Part shown: one piece after another, positions 17,745-26,659 of the stretch
Layout: each line of letters opens with the position of its first letter
How positions within the stretch are numbered: the first letter of the stretch is position 1
Assembly (NCBI RefSeq): GCF_001243895.1
Contig: NZ_LN851186.1
Coordinates: 1,380,230 to 1,444,229, forward strand
Length of the DNA: 64,000 nt
Reading direction: 5' to 3'
Source of the DNA: Bacillus testis
Lineage (GTDB): Bacteria > Bacillota > Bacilli > Bacillales > DSM-1321
Position numbers and translations under genes: made by a program
Notes under the pieces: generated by a model
What the model was told of the DNA's origin: nothing
Database searches by the model: none
Seen by the model: only the letters and a program-made list of their open reading frames with translations

Positions 17745-18698
17745 ATGTTGGTCCAAAAAGAAGATAAGAGCACAGAGGAAATTCCTTATGAATGGTTTTT
17801 GCCTTCAGATCCCGGTATGGCAGAAGCTGAAGCCATTGTACGGCCGAGCCAGTCTTTTTGGCAGGATGTCTGGCGGCGGCTTAAGGCCAATAAGCTGGCG
17901 ATGGCAGGATTGTTTTCTTTAGTTGTATTGATTGTGATGGCGGTCATCGGGCCATACATTTCTCCCCATAGCGGAGGGGTTGGCGCCCAGCAGCTGACCA
18001 AACAGAATCTGCCGCCTTCTTCTGAATATTGGTTTGGCACGGATGATCTGGGAAGGGATGTATTCACCAGAACATGGTACGGAGCCCGAATCTCTCTTTT
18101 CGTAGGGTTTATGGCCGCTTTGATCGATTTCTTCATTGGAGTGATTTATGGAGGCATTGCCGGCTACAAGGGAGGGAAAACGGACTCCGTCATGATGAGG
18201 ATCGTGGAGGTGCTGTACGGCCTTCCTTATTTATTGGTTGTCATTTTATTGATGGTCGTTATGGGGCCGGGAATGGGCACAATCATTCTAGCTCTGTCTG
18301 TCACCGGCTGGGTCGGTATGGCCCGAATGGTTCGCGGACAGGTGTTGCAAATCAAAAACTATGAATTTGTGCTCGCTTCTAAAACATTTGGGACAGGAAC
18401 AGGCAGAATCATTCGGAAAAACCTGCTGCCGAATACAATGGGCTTGATCATTGTGCAGATGACGTTGACTGTCCCTTCGGCTATTTTCGCCGAAGCTTTT
18501 CTCAGCTTTCTCGGGCTTGGAATCCAGTCGCCGATGGCAAGCTGGGGGTCAATGGCCAATGATGCACTGCCGGTGATCTTGTCGGGTTATTGGTGGAGAT
18601 TATTTTTTCCTGCATTCTTTATTTCATTGACGATGTTCAGCTTTAATGTGCTCGGAGACGGCTTGCAGGATGCGCTAGATCCAAAGCTTAGGAGGTAA
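17745..18698 (+). CDS. dppC: dipeptide ABC transporter permease DppC
   Basis: 317 residues. An N-terminal cytoplasmic stretch (about 1-45) precedes the first helix, then OppC-type features WFGTDDLGRDVFTRTWYGAR (about 92-111) and the EAA loop near FVLASKTFGTGTGRIIRKNL. Six membrane helices. Begins 2 nt after the dppB stop with AAAAGGAGGG inside the dppB end, so translation is coupled. Confidence 0.94.
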   Translation: MLVQKEDKSTEEIPYEWFLPSDPGMAEAEAIVRPSQSFWQDVWRRLKANKLAMAGLFSLVVLIVMAVIGPYISPHSGGVGAQQLTKQNLPPSSEYWFGTDDLGRDVFTRTWYGARISLFVGFMAALIDFFIGVIYGGIAGYKGGKTDSVMMRIVEVLYGLPYLLVVILLMVVMGPGMGTIILALSVTGWVGMARMVRGQVLQIKNYEFVLASKTFGTGTGRIIRKNLLPNTMGLIIVQMTLTVPSAIFAEAFLSFLGLGIQSPMASWGSMANDALPVILSGYWWRLFFPAFFISLTMFSFNVLGDGLQDALDPKLRR

Positions 18699-18703
18699 GG
18701 CAG

Positions 18704-19693
18704 ATGACAGTTATATTGCAAGTGGAGGACCTCCACGTTTCATTCAAAACATATGGAGGCCAGGTGAAGGCGGTCCGGGGAGTCTCATTTTGTTTGCATA
18801 AAGGGGAAACACTGGCGGTGGTCGGTGAATCGGGCTGCGGCAAAAGCGTTACATCGCAAAGCATCATGGGACTCCTGCCTGCTTATACAAGTGAAATCAC
18901 GAATGGAAGAATCCTGTTTGGCGGCAGCGACCTGGCAAGCATGGATGACCGTTCCATGAGGAAAATACGAGGCGCCGATATTTCGATGATTTTCCAGGAT
19001 CCTATGACCGCCTTGAATCCCACCATGACGATTGGCCGGCAAATGACAGAAGGGATCATGGAGCACCGCAAGCTCTCGAAGCAGCAGGCCAAAGCAAAAG
19101 CCTTGGAGATGATGAAGCTCGTAAGCATACCGAATGCAGAGCTGCGCATGAAACAATACCCACATGAATTCAGCGGCGGGATGCGGCAAAGAATTGTCAT
19201 AGCTATGGCACTGGTATGCGAGCCGCAGATTCTGATTGCCGATGAGCCGACTACCGCACTTGATGTAACCATACAAGCGCAAATACTAGAGCTCTTCAAA
19301 GACATCCAGAAAAAGACAGGTGTCAGCATCATTTTGATCACACATGACCTTGGGGTTGTAGCTTCAGTAGCCGACCGAGTGGCTGTGATGTACGCCGGCA
19401 AAATAATTGAAGAAGGCACCAAGCGGGATATTTTTTATCGTCCCCATCATCCTTATACACAAGGATTGCTTCATTCAGTTCCCCGGCTTGATGATGAGGC
19501 CAAAGAATTGCTTCCCATCCCCGGCACGCCTCCGGATTTGTTTGCGCCACCGATTGGATGTGCGTTTGCAAGCAGATGTCCACATGCGATGGTCGTCTGC
19601 GGCAAGTTATATCCGGGAAGCAGGGAAGTTGCCAAAGGCCATTATGCGGATTGCTGGTTGCTTGATGAGAGGGCAAAAGTACTTCATCGATGA
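18704..19693 (+). CDS. dppD: dipeptide ABC transporter ATPase DppD
   Basis: 329 residues. Walker A GESGCGKS (about 43), signature FSGGMRQR (about 157) and Walker B ILIADEPTTALD (about 176) are all intact. The C-terminal oligopeptide extension has CAFASRCPHA, the cysteine pattern shared by OppD/DppD proteins. AGGAGGTAAGG precedes the ATG, 5 nt after dppC. In B. subtilis one ATPase sits here and the second, YkfD, lies further down the operon; that layout is repeated here. Confidence 0.95.
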   Translation: MTVILQVEDLHVSFKTYGGQVKAVRGVSFCLHKGETLAVVGESGCGKSVTSQSIMGLLPAYTSEITNGRILFGGSDLASMDDRSMRKIRGADISMIFQDPMTALNPTMTIGRQMTEGIMEHRKLSKQQAKAKALEMMKLVSIPNAELRMKQYPHEFSGGMRQRIVIAMALVCEPQILIADEPTTALDVTIQAQILELFKDIQKKTGVSIILITHDLGVVASVADRVAVMYAGKIIEEGTKRDIFYRPHHPYTQGLLHSVPRLDDEAKELLPIPGTPPDLFAPPIGCAFASRCPHAMVVCGKLYPGSREVAKGHYADCWLLDERAKVLHR

Positions 19694-19731
19694 AATACAA
19701 CATATATATTTCATATTGAGGGGGTTTACGT

Positions 19732-21342
19732 ATGAAGAAAGCGATGTTGCTATTGATCATGTCTTTGCTGGTCTTTACGATGGCTGCCTGTACGGCGAAC
19801 GAGAAAGCAGGCACAAAAGAAAAAGAGGGGAACGCTAAAAAGATTCTGTATTTGAATAATGGAGATTCTCCGAAATCCTTTGACCCGCCCATCGGGTTCG
19901 ACTCTGTTTCTTGGAATCCATTGAATAATCTAATGGAAGGCATGGCCCGCTTGGATAAGAATGATAAACCCCAACCGGCCATGGCTGAAAAATGGGACGT
20001 GAGTGAGGATGGGACGCACTATACGTTCCATATCCGCGGCGATGCCAAATGGTCGAACGGTGACCAGGTGACTGCACAGGATTTTGAATATGCCTGGAAG
20101 CGCCTGCTTAATCCGGAAACGGGATCTCCAGCTTCTTTTCTCGGTTATTTCATCAAGGGAGGGGAAGCTTACAATAGCGGTAAAGGAAAGGCTGAAGATG
20201 TCGCTGTAAAGGCAAAGGACGACCAAACGTTGGAAGTGACACTGGAAGCGCCGCAAGCGTATTTCATCAATGTGATCACAAATCCTGCGTTCTTCCCGAT
20301 TAATCAAAAAGTGGCGGAGAAGGATCCGAAATGGTTCAATTCCGCTGAGACATTTGTTTCTAACGGACCTTTCAAGCTCAGTGAATGGAAGCAAGGAACC
20401 TCTTTCAATATGGCCAAGAATAAAGAGTATTGGGATGCCAAAAACGTGAAGCTGGACGAAGTGCATTGGGCAATCATCAGCGATCCGACAACCGAGTACC
20501 AAATGTTCGAACGGGGTGAACTAGACAGCAGCTCTGTCCCCTCTGAAGTAAGCGAAAAGCTGTATAAAGAAAACAAAGTCGACGTTGTGGACCAAGGCGG
20601 CATCTATTTCTATCGATTGAATGTCAATAAGCCGCCTTTCCAGAATAAAAATATACGCAAGGCTTTTGCCATGGCGATCGACCAAAAGCAAATTGTCGAC
20701 TTTGTGACGAAGAATAAAGAAAAGCCGGCATATGGCTTTGTTTCATACGGTCTGAAAGATAATGAAGGAAACGATTTCCGCGAAACAAATGGCGATCTTT
20801 TGAAATCCGATCCCTCAGAAGCGAAGAAGCTGCTGGAGGCGGGGATGAAGGAAGAAGGGTACAGCAAACTGCCTGCCATTACACTCACATACAGCACATC
20901 GCCTAACCACCAAAAAATAGCGGAGACGATCCAACAGATGCTCAAACAAAACCTGGGTGTGGATGTAAAGCTGGCCAATATGGAATGGAATGTCTTCAGC
21001 GAAAAGCAATCGAATCTGGAATTCCAATTCAGCAGAAGTTCGTTCCTGCCGGATTACGCCGATCCAATCAATTTTCTTGAAAGCTTCCAAACGGGCCACA
21101 GCATGAACCGTACAGGCTGGAGCAATGCCCAGTATGACTCGCTCATTAAATCCGCCAAGGCTGAAGGAGATGAAACGAAGCGGTTTGCAGATATGTATGA
21201 GGCCGAAAAAATATTGATGGATGAAATGCCGATCATACCGATTCACTTCTACAACCAGCCGCACCTGGTCAATGAAAAAGTGAAAGGGATTGTCTACCAT
21301 CCTGTCGGCTACATGGACCTTAAGTGGGCAGAAAAGAAATAA
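19732..21342 (+). CDS. dppE: dipeptide-binding lipoprotein DppE
   Basis: 536 residues. The signal peptide ends in a lipobox with Cys20 (MAAC). Solute-binding family 5 features include LNNGDSPKSFDPPIGFD after the linker and SDPTTEYQMFERGELD (about 250). It captures peptides outside the membrane and hands them to DppBCD. GAGGGGG lies before the ATG. A weak hairpin follows between this gene and ykfA. Confidence 0.95.
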   Translation: MKKAMLLLIMSLLVFTMAACTANEKAGTKEKEGNAKKILYLNNGDSPKSFDPPIGFDSVSWNPLNNLMEGMARLDKNDKPQPAMAEKWDVSEDGTHYTFHIRGDAKWSNGDQVTAQDFEYAWKRLLNPETGSPASFLGYFIKGGEAYNSGKGKAEDVAVKAKDDQTLEVTLEAPQAYFINVITNPAFFPINQKVAEKDPKWFNSAETFVSNGPFKLSEWKQGTSFNMAKNKEYWDAKNVKLDEVHWAIISDPTTEYQMFERGELDSSSVPSEVSEKLYKENKVDVVDQGGIYFYRLNVNKPPFQNKNIRKAFAMAIDQKQIVDFVTKNKEKPAYGFVSYGLKDNEGNDFRETNGDLLKSDPSEAKKLLEAGMKEEGYSKLPAITLTYSTSPNHQKIAETIQQMLKQNLGVDVKLANMEWNVFSEKQSNLEFQFSRSSFLPDYADPINFLESFQTGHSMNRTGWSNAQYDSLIKSAKAEGDETKRFADMYEAEKILMDEMPIIPIHFYNQPHLVNEKVKGIVYHPVGYMDLKWAEKK

Positions 21343-21374
21343 AAAAGATGGCATCCAAATGGATGAAGCATGGC

Positions 21375-21406
21375 AAGGGATGTTCTGTTAACTGCGGACA
21401 TCCCTT
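21375..21406 (+). terminator. hairpin between dppE and ykfA, weak attenuator
   Basis: A 9-bp stem (AAGGGATGT 21375-21383 with 21398-21406) followed by CTTGCTT rather than a full T run. It may lower expression of ykf genes relative to dppE or stabilise the upstream mRNA end. Confidence 0.5.
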
Positions 21407-21435
21407 CTTGCTTATAGAGGAAGGAGAACGGTCAT

Positions 21436-22365
21436 ATGCACATTAAACCATCAAGGCTACAGAAAGGCGATACGGTCGGAATCATTGCCCCTGCCAGTCC
21501 GCCGGATCAGCTCCAATTAGAGATTGGCATAAAGTACTTGGAACAGATGGGGCTGTCTGTGAAAAAAGGCAGGCATTTATTTGCCCAAAAGGGATATTTG
21601 GCCGCAAGCGATGACGAGAGAGTTTCTGACTTGCATGATATGTTTTTGGATAATGAGGTGAAGGCCATTATTTCAGCGTGCGGAGGATATGGAACCGGAA
21701 GAATCGCCTCTCTGCTGGATTATAACTTAATACAAAAGCATCCTAAGATTTTTTGGGGATACAGTGATTTGACTTTCCTGCACACCAGCATCAGGCAAAA
21801 TAGCAATCTGGTCACCTTCCACGGCCCCATGGTTTCATCTGATATGGGAAAAGCGACTTGGAATTCTGTGTCCTCCCGGTATTTCCAGCAATTGTTCAAT
21901 CATAAACCGGTTGTATACGACGAGCAGGTCGCCCCGATTGAAACGGCTTTCGAAGGGAGTGCTCGAGGAGAGCTTGTTGGCGGTAATCTCTGTCTGCTCG
22001 TCAGTACACTGGGAACACCATTTGAAATCGAGACGGATGGCAAAATTCTTTTCCTAGAGGATATTAATGAAGAGCCCCGCAATATTGACAGGATGCTGAA
22101 TCAATTATGGATGGCCGGGAAGCTGAGCAATGTGGAAGGCATCATTCTAGGAGACTTTTGTGATTGTACGCCGGGAGAACGAGCAAAATCCTTCACTCTT
22201 CAAGAAGTGTTGGATGAGTATGTGAAGAAAATCGGCAAGCCTGCCATCAGCGGCTTGAAAATCGGCCATTGCTCGCCGAATGTTGCCATCCCGCTTGGCA
22301 CAACGGCTGAGTTCAATACGGGAACCAAGCGATTGCTGATTGAATCCGGGCTGTCATCTTATTAA
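21436..22365 (+). CDS. ykfA: LD-carboxypeptidase YkfA (peptidase family S66)
   Basis: 309 residues. Family S66 removes the terminal D-Ala from murein tetrapeptides. The start (GDTVGIIAPASPPD) and the nucleophile region FWGYSDLTFLH (Ser about 114) match the family. The Glu-His partners would be in ILFLEDINEEPRNIDRML (about 208) and the late IGHCSPN segment (about 275). AGAGGAAGGAG precedes the ATG. No signal peptide, so it acts on imported peptides in the cytoplasm. Confidence 0.93.
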   Translation: MHIKPSRLQKGDTVGIIAPASPPDQLQLEIGIKYLEQMGLSVKKGRHLFAQKGYLAASDDERVSDLHDMFLDNEVKAIISACGGYGTGRIASLLDYNLIQKHPKIFWGYSDLTFLHTSIRQNSNLVTFHGPMVSSDMGKATWNSVSSRYFQQLFNHKPVVYDEQVAPIETAFEGSARGELVGGNLCLLVSTLGTPFEIETDGKILFLEDINEEPRNIDRMLNQLWMAGKLSNVEGIILGDFCDCTPGERAKSFTLQEVLDEYVKKIGKPAISGLKIGHCSPNVAIPLGTTAEFNTGTKRLLIESGLSSY

Positions 22366-22395
22366 AAAACAGATCTGTTTGCTGGAGGTTACAGA

Positions 22396-23499
22396 ATGAT
22401 TATCGAAAACATAGAAACGTTCAAACAATGCGTCCCTCTCACGAAACCATTCAAAACAGCGTTACGTACGGTTGCTCAGGCAGAAAGCATCATTGTGAAA
22501 ATAACCTGCGACAACGGGATCATCGGTTGGGGGGAAGCTCCGCCAACCCATGTTATAACGGGCGATAGCATGGGAAGCATAAACGGTGCCCTCCTGCATG
22601 TGATAAAGCCAGTCTTGCTAGGAGGCTCGCTATCGGCCTATGAACGGTTATTTTCTTTGCTGGACAACAGCATCATCGCCAACCCATCAGCGAAAGCTGC
22701 AGTCGATATGGCCATTTATGATTGTTTATCGCAATCTGCCAATCTGCCGCTCTATCAGTATTTGGGAGGATACAGGGATACACTTGAAACTGATTTTACA
22801 GTCTCTGTCAATGATCCGGACGAAATGGGGGAAGATGCCCTCCGTTATGCCAAGAAGGGATTCAATGTCCTGAAAGTTAAGGTGGGCAAGGATGATCCTG
22901 ATTTGGATTTCCAGCGGATCAGAGCCATCCGGCAAAGGGCCGGCAGAGAAATCAAACTCCGTCTGGATGCAAATCAAGGCTGGTCTGTAAAGGAAGCTGT
23001 CAGGATCATCCGCCGCTTGGAAGATGCCCAATTGGATATAGAACTGATCGAACAGCCTGTCCACCGCACGGACATACGGGGGCTGAAGGCAGTCAGCGAT
23101 GCGGTAGATATCCCTATAATGGCGGATGAAAGTATATTCAGCCCGCAGGATGCCTTTGAACTTTTGCGGACAAGAAGCACAGATCTTATCAATATAAAAT
23201 TGATGAAATCAGGCGGCATACATAAAGCCCTCCTCATCAATAAAATGGCTGAAATGTGCGGAGTCGAATGTATGGTCGGAAGCATGATCGAATCCAAACT
23301 TGGATTGACAGCCGCAGCCCATCTGGCAGCAAGCCAAAAAAATATAACACGCTGCGATCTGGATGCAGCATTGATGCTGGACTACGATCCAGTGGACGGC
23401 GGCATCATCTATCAAGGCAGGGACATATCGTTTCCAAAACAACCAGGCTTGGGCATTGCGAATTTAAAAGGATTGAGAGGGATCGTTTATGAAGGATGA
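22396..23499 (+). CDS. ykfB: L-Ala-D/L-Glu epimerase YkfB
   Basis: 367 residues, one more than B. subtilis YkfB. Enolase-superfamily enzyme that epimerises the Glu residue of L-Ala-D-Glu. The catalytic pair KVKVG (about 161) and the opposite lysine in INIKLMKSGGI (about 268) are present. Metal ligands are in LRLDANQGW, ELIEQP and IMADES. GCTGGAGG precedes the ATG. It overlaps ykfC by 11 nt. Confidence 0.95.
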   Translation: MIIENIETFKQCVPLTKPFKTALRTVAQAESIIVKITCDNGIIGWGEAPPTHVITGDSMGSINGALLHVIKPVLLGGSLSAYERLFSLLDNSIIANPSAKAAVDMAIYDCLSQSANLPLYQYLGGYRDTLETDFTVSVNDPDEMGEDALRYAKKGFNVLKVKVGKDDPDLDFQRIRAIRQRAGREIKLRLDANQGWSVKEAVRIIRRLEDAQLDIELIEQPVHRTDIRGLKAVSDAVDIPIMADESIFSPQDAFELLRTRSTDLINIKLMKSGGIHKALLINKMAEMCGVECMVGSMIESKLGLTAAAHLAASQKNITRCDLDAALMLDYDPVDGGIIYQGRDISFPKQPGLGIANLKGLRGIVYEG

Positions 23500-24409
23500 C
23501 AGAAGAGTAATCTCGGTGCCGGTTGCCACTGTGTGGACGTCTTTTGACAGTCCGAGGAAAGAAGACCACAGCTATCTGTCGGCAAACTCTAAAGTAGATT
23601 GTTGGATTAAGAGCCAATCGTATGATCAACTTCTGAATCTGTGCGAAGACAATAGAGTGCAGACTCAAGTATTGTTTGGGGAAGAAGTCATCGTTCAAGA
23701 AGAAAGAGGGGAGTGGTGCTCGGTCTTGATACCAGGACAGCCATCTTCCAAACATGTTGCCGGTTATCCAGGCTGGATTCCGACTTCGTTGCTCAGCCAT
23801 AGAAAAGGAGAAAGCGAAGAACTGCCGCTTGCCATAGTAGAAAGTAAACAGGCGGCTTTATTGTTTAATGATGGAACTGAATGGAAAGTCAGCTATGCGA
23901 CTTTCTTTGGTGTGGCAGGAATGAATGGGGATCAAGTGATTGTCCATACTGCAAGAGGATTAGCACAGGTTCTGAAAAAGGATGTATCCCTTTATCCATC
24001 TTATGAAACAATAGAGGGTAAAACGGGAAAGGATCTGATTTTATCCGCGGAGGCCTTTCTTGGCTTGCCTTATTTATGGGGCGGAACAAGCGGGTTCGGA
24101 TATGATTGTTCCGGTTTCACCTATAGCATCTGCCGGGCCAATGGGAAAATAATCCCGCGGGATGCACATGACCAGGCTGGACAGGGGAAAACAGTTCCTC
24201 TTGATCGGCTGGAACCGGGTGACCTATTGTTCTTTGCGTATGAAGAAGGCCAAGGCGCTATCCATCATGTAGCCTTCTATTATGGCGACGGCCGGATCAT
24301 CCACGCCCCAAAGACAGGGAAGACGGTCGAAATCATTCCGCTTGCGGGGATGGAATATGAAAGGGAATTATGCGCTGCCAGAAGATATATTGCGGAGGGA
24401 TTGCAGTGA
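23489..24409 (+). CDS. ykfC: gamma-D-Glu-diamino acid endopeptidase YkfC (NlpC/P60)
   Basis: 306 residues. Two SH3b-like regions (about 10-165) precede the NlpC/P60 catalytic domain (about 180-305). The catalytic Cys207 is in GYDCSGF, the base His260 in HHVAFYYG and the third residue is His272. It cleaves between D-Glu and the diamino acid in murein peptides. No signal peptide, as in B. subtilis YkfC. Overlaps ykfB at its start and ykfD at its end, so translation is coupled. Confidence 0.95.
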   Translation: MKDDRRVISVPVATVWTSFDSPRKEDHSYLSANSKVDCWIKSQSYDQLLNLCEDNRVQTQVLFGEEVIVQEERGEWCSVLIPGQPSSKHVAGYPGWIPTSLLSHRKGESEELPLAIVESKQAALLFNDGTEWKVSYATFFGVAGMNGDQVIVHTARGLAQVLKKDVSLYPSYETIEGKTGKDLILSAEAFLGLPYLWGGTSGFGYDCSGFTYSICRANGKIIPRDAHDQAGQGKTVPLDRLEPGDLLFFAYEEGQGAIHHVAFYYGDGRIIHAPKTGKTVEIIPLAGMEYERELCAARRYIAEGLQ

Positions 24410-25419
24410 ACAGAGACATTCTTTTAAAAGTAAATCATCTGAAAAAACATTTTCCCCTTGGAAAAGGCAAAGCAGTCAAAGCGGTAGATGGTGTGAGCCT
24501 GCATATGTATAGAGGAGAAACACTTGGGATTGTGGGAGAATCCGGCTGCGGTAAGTCGACACTCGGTAGGAGCTTGATCGGTTTATACCAACCGACAGAA
24601 GGGGAAGTGATTTATGGAGGTCGGAATCTGAAGGATATGAATGAAAAGGAGCGTTTTGCCTTTCACCGTAATATGCAGATGGTTTTCCAAGATCCTTATG
24701 CTTCTCTAAACCCCAGATCAACGGTCGCAGAGTTGATTGCCGAGCCAATGGATGTGCATGGTATGTACAAAAATAAACAAGAAAAGATGCGGGCGATTGT
24801 TCGGCTGCTTGAGGATGTAGGCTTGAACGGAGAGCATGCGAACCGCTACCCTCATGAATTCAGCGGCGGGCAAAGGCAGCGGATCGGCATTGCCCGGGCG
24901 CTGGCGCTGAACCCGGAATTCATCATTGCCGATGAGCCTATTTCTGCTCTGGATGTTTCGGTGCAGGCTCAGGTTATCAATCTGCTGAAAAGGCTGCAGA
25001 AAGAGAAAGGGCTAACGTTTTTATTCATCGCCCACGATCTGTCCATGGTCAAACAAATCAGCGATCGAATCGGAGTGATGTACTTGGGGCATATGGTGGA
25101 GATGGCCGACAGCCGCGCGTTGTATGAACGCCCTTTTCATCCTTATACACAAGCCTTGCTTTCTGCCGTGCCGATTCCTGATCCCGACAAAGAAGAACAG
25201 CGGGAACGCATCATATTGAAAGGCGAAATTCCGAGCCCCATCGACCCGCCTAGTGGATGTACATTCAGGACAAGATGCCGCTACTCGATGGAAGCTTGCG
25301 CAACCATGGCCCCACGCTTTCAGGAGGTAGGCCAGGGCCATTATGCGGCCTGCCATCTATATGACAGCGACGTGGTCGATGCCGGCAAAAGACAAAAGAT
25401 ATTGGCGGTGAAAGGATGA
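24406..25419 (+). CDS. ykfD: peptide ABC transporter ATPase YkfD
   Basis: 337 residues from a GTG at 24406, which overlaps the ykfC stop by 4 nt and has GGAGGG just upstream; the ATG at 24370 lies inside ykfC with no site. Walker A GESGCGKS, signature FSGGQRQR and Walker B FIIADEPISALD are intact, and the OppF-type C-terminal motif CTFRTRCRYS is present. It should be the second ATPase next to DppD in the DppBC transporter. Confidence 0.94.
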   Translation: MNRDILLKVNHLKKHFPLGKGKAVKAVDGVSLHMYRGETLGIVGESGCGKSTLGRSLIGLYQPTEGEVIYGGRNLKDMNEKERFAFHRNMQMVFQDPYASLNPRSTVAELIAEPMDVHGMYKNKQEKMRAIVRLLEDVGLNGEHANRYPHEFSGGQRQRIGIARALALNPEFIIADEPISALDVSVQAQVINLLKRLQKEKGLTFLFIAHDLSMVKQISDRIGVMYLGHMVEMADSRALYERPFHPYTQALLSAVPIPDPDKEEQRERIILKGEIPSPIDPPSGCTFRTRCRYSMEACATMAPRFQEVGQGHYAACHLYDSDVVDAGKRQKILAVKG

Positions 25420-26207
25420 GCCTTGAACAACTGAAAGCTGAATTATCAAAGGCACTGGCTGGGTTCCAAGGCAGCATCGCATACGCCATATATGATGGTG
25501 ATGGCTGCATAGCAATGAACGCCGGCCAAAGGATGAAAGCCGCCAGCACGATTAAATTGCCTTTATTGTTAATGGCTTTTCGGCTGTATGAGCAGGGACG
25601 GCTGGATATACACAGGGAAATCCCATTCACAGACTTAGATATCGTGCCGGGTTCAGGCGTCCTGCAATCTATGAAGCAGAGATCCATCCGGCTGGAGGAT
25701 GCATTATCCCTCATGATCACAGTGTCCGATAATACGGCAACCAATTTGGTGATTGATGCTATCGGCCTGGACAGATGTAAGGATGGATTTAGGGATATTG
25801 GTTTGAAGACTGCATCGCTTCAGCGGAAAATGATGGATTACGAGGGCAGGGAAGCGGGCAAGGAAAACTGGATATCCGCCGAAGATCTGATCGTTTCCTT
25901 GAAAAGGATACAGAACGAGGGCTCGTTTTCCGAAGAGAGCAGGAAAGCCATGAGGGAGATGCTCATCAATCAACAATTTCGGGACAAGCTGCCTTATTTG
26001 ATTGATGAAAACCTGATTGCAGTCGCTAATAAGACTGGAGAGATAGAGGGTGTTGAGAATGATTGCGCCATCTTCTTCTACAAAAATCACGTTTTATATG
26101 CGGCCGTTCTATGCGGCAACCTAAAAAAAGAAGGAGAAGGTCAAAGGATTATTCGACATATTGGCGACAAAATCGGCAAATATCTGTTGGCGAAAGACGC
26201 GATGTAA
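25416..26207 (+). CDS. cytoplasmic class A beta-lactamase-fold serine hydrolase
   Basis: 263 residues. All three active-site motifs of class A beta-lactamases / DD-peptidases are present: SxxK as Ser44-Thr-Ile-Lys47, SDN at 104-106 and KTG at 206-208. There is no signal peptide or membrane anchor, unlike true beta-lactamases. The ATG overlaps the ykfD stop by 4 nt (ATGA), so it belongs to the dpp-ykf operon. A role in cutting imported D-amino-acid peptides is an inference from context. It is not part of the B. subtilis operon as I know it. Confidence 0.85.
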   Translation: MSLEQLKAELSKALAGFQGSIAYAIYDGDGCIAMNAGQRMKAASTIKLPLLLMAFRLYEQGRLDIHREIPFTDLDIVPGSGVLQSMKQRSIRLEDALSLMITVSDNTATNLVIDAIGLDRCKDGFRDIGLKTASLQRKMMDYEGREAGKENWISAEDLIVSLKRIQNEGSFSEESRKAMREMLINQQFRDKLPYLIDENLIAVANKTGEIEGVENDCAIFFYKNHVLYAAVLCGNLKKEGEGQRIIRHIGDKIGKYLLAKDAM

Positions 26208-26334
26208 TACAATTAGAGAGTAATAGTTTCATAAATGAGACTTTTCAGCCAACTACTTCTTACTTCGTAAAGAAACATCAAGAAGAATCGACCTTTACTG
26301 GCTTTAAAGGTAAAAATTGAAGGAGGACATACTG

Positions 26335-26658
26335 ATGAGCTTAAACGATGAGATGAAAAAAGTATTGCTTGCGGGTATCGGGGCAGTTGCCGCCACCTAT
26401 GAAAAATCGCAAGAAGTTGTGAATACATTGGTGAAAAAAGGTGAAATCACAGTAGAACAGGGCAAAGTCCTGAATGAAGAACTAAAGAGAAGTGCTAAGG
26501 AATCATCAAAATACAAACAGACTGGGGACGATGGACAAGCGGACGGCCAGCAGGATGAAGAGAACAGCCGCCAGCAGTCACTAATTGACCAATTGAACCA
26601 AATGAGCGAGGAGGAACGGGCTGTCCTTAGACGCAAATTAGCTGAAATGGAGAATTAA
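26335..26658 (+). CDS. phasin-like / PHA-granule regulator-like coiled-coil protein
   Basis: 107 residues. The N-terminal helix (KVLLAGIGAVAATYEKS) and NTLVKKGEITVEQGKVLNEE resemble PhaF/phasin-type small proteins. A Gln-rich linker (about 60-80) leads to a second helix at the end. GAAGGAGGACATACTG supports the ATG at 26335. It ends 1 nt before the UbiB-like gene, a pairing often seen in Firmicutes. Confidence 0.75.
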   Translation: MSLNDEMKKVLLAGIGAVAATYEKSQEVVNTLVKKGEITVEQGKVLNEELKRSAKESSKYKQTGDDGQADGQQDEENSRQQSLIDQLNQMSEEERAVLRRKLAEMEN

Positions 26659-26659
26659 T

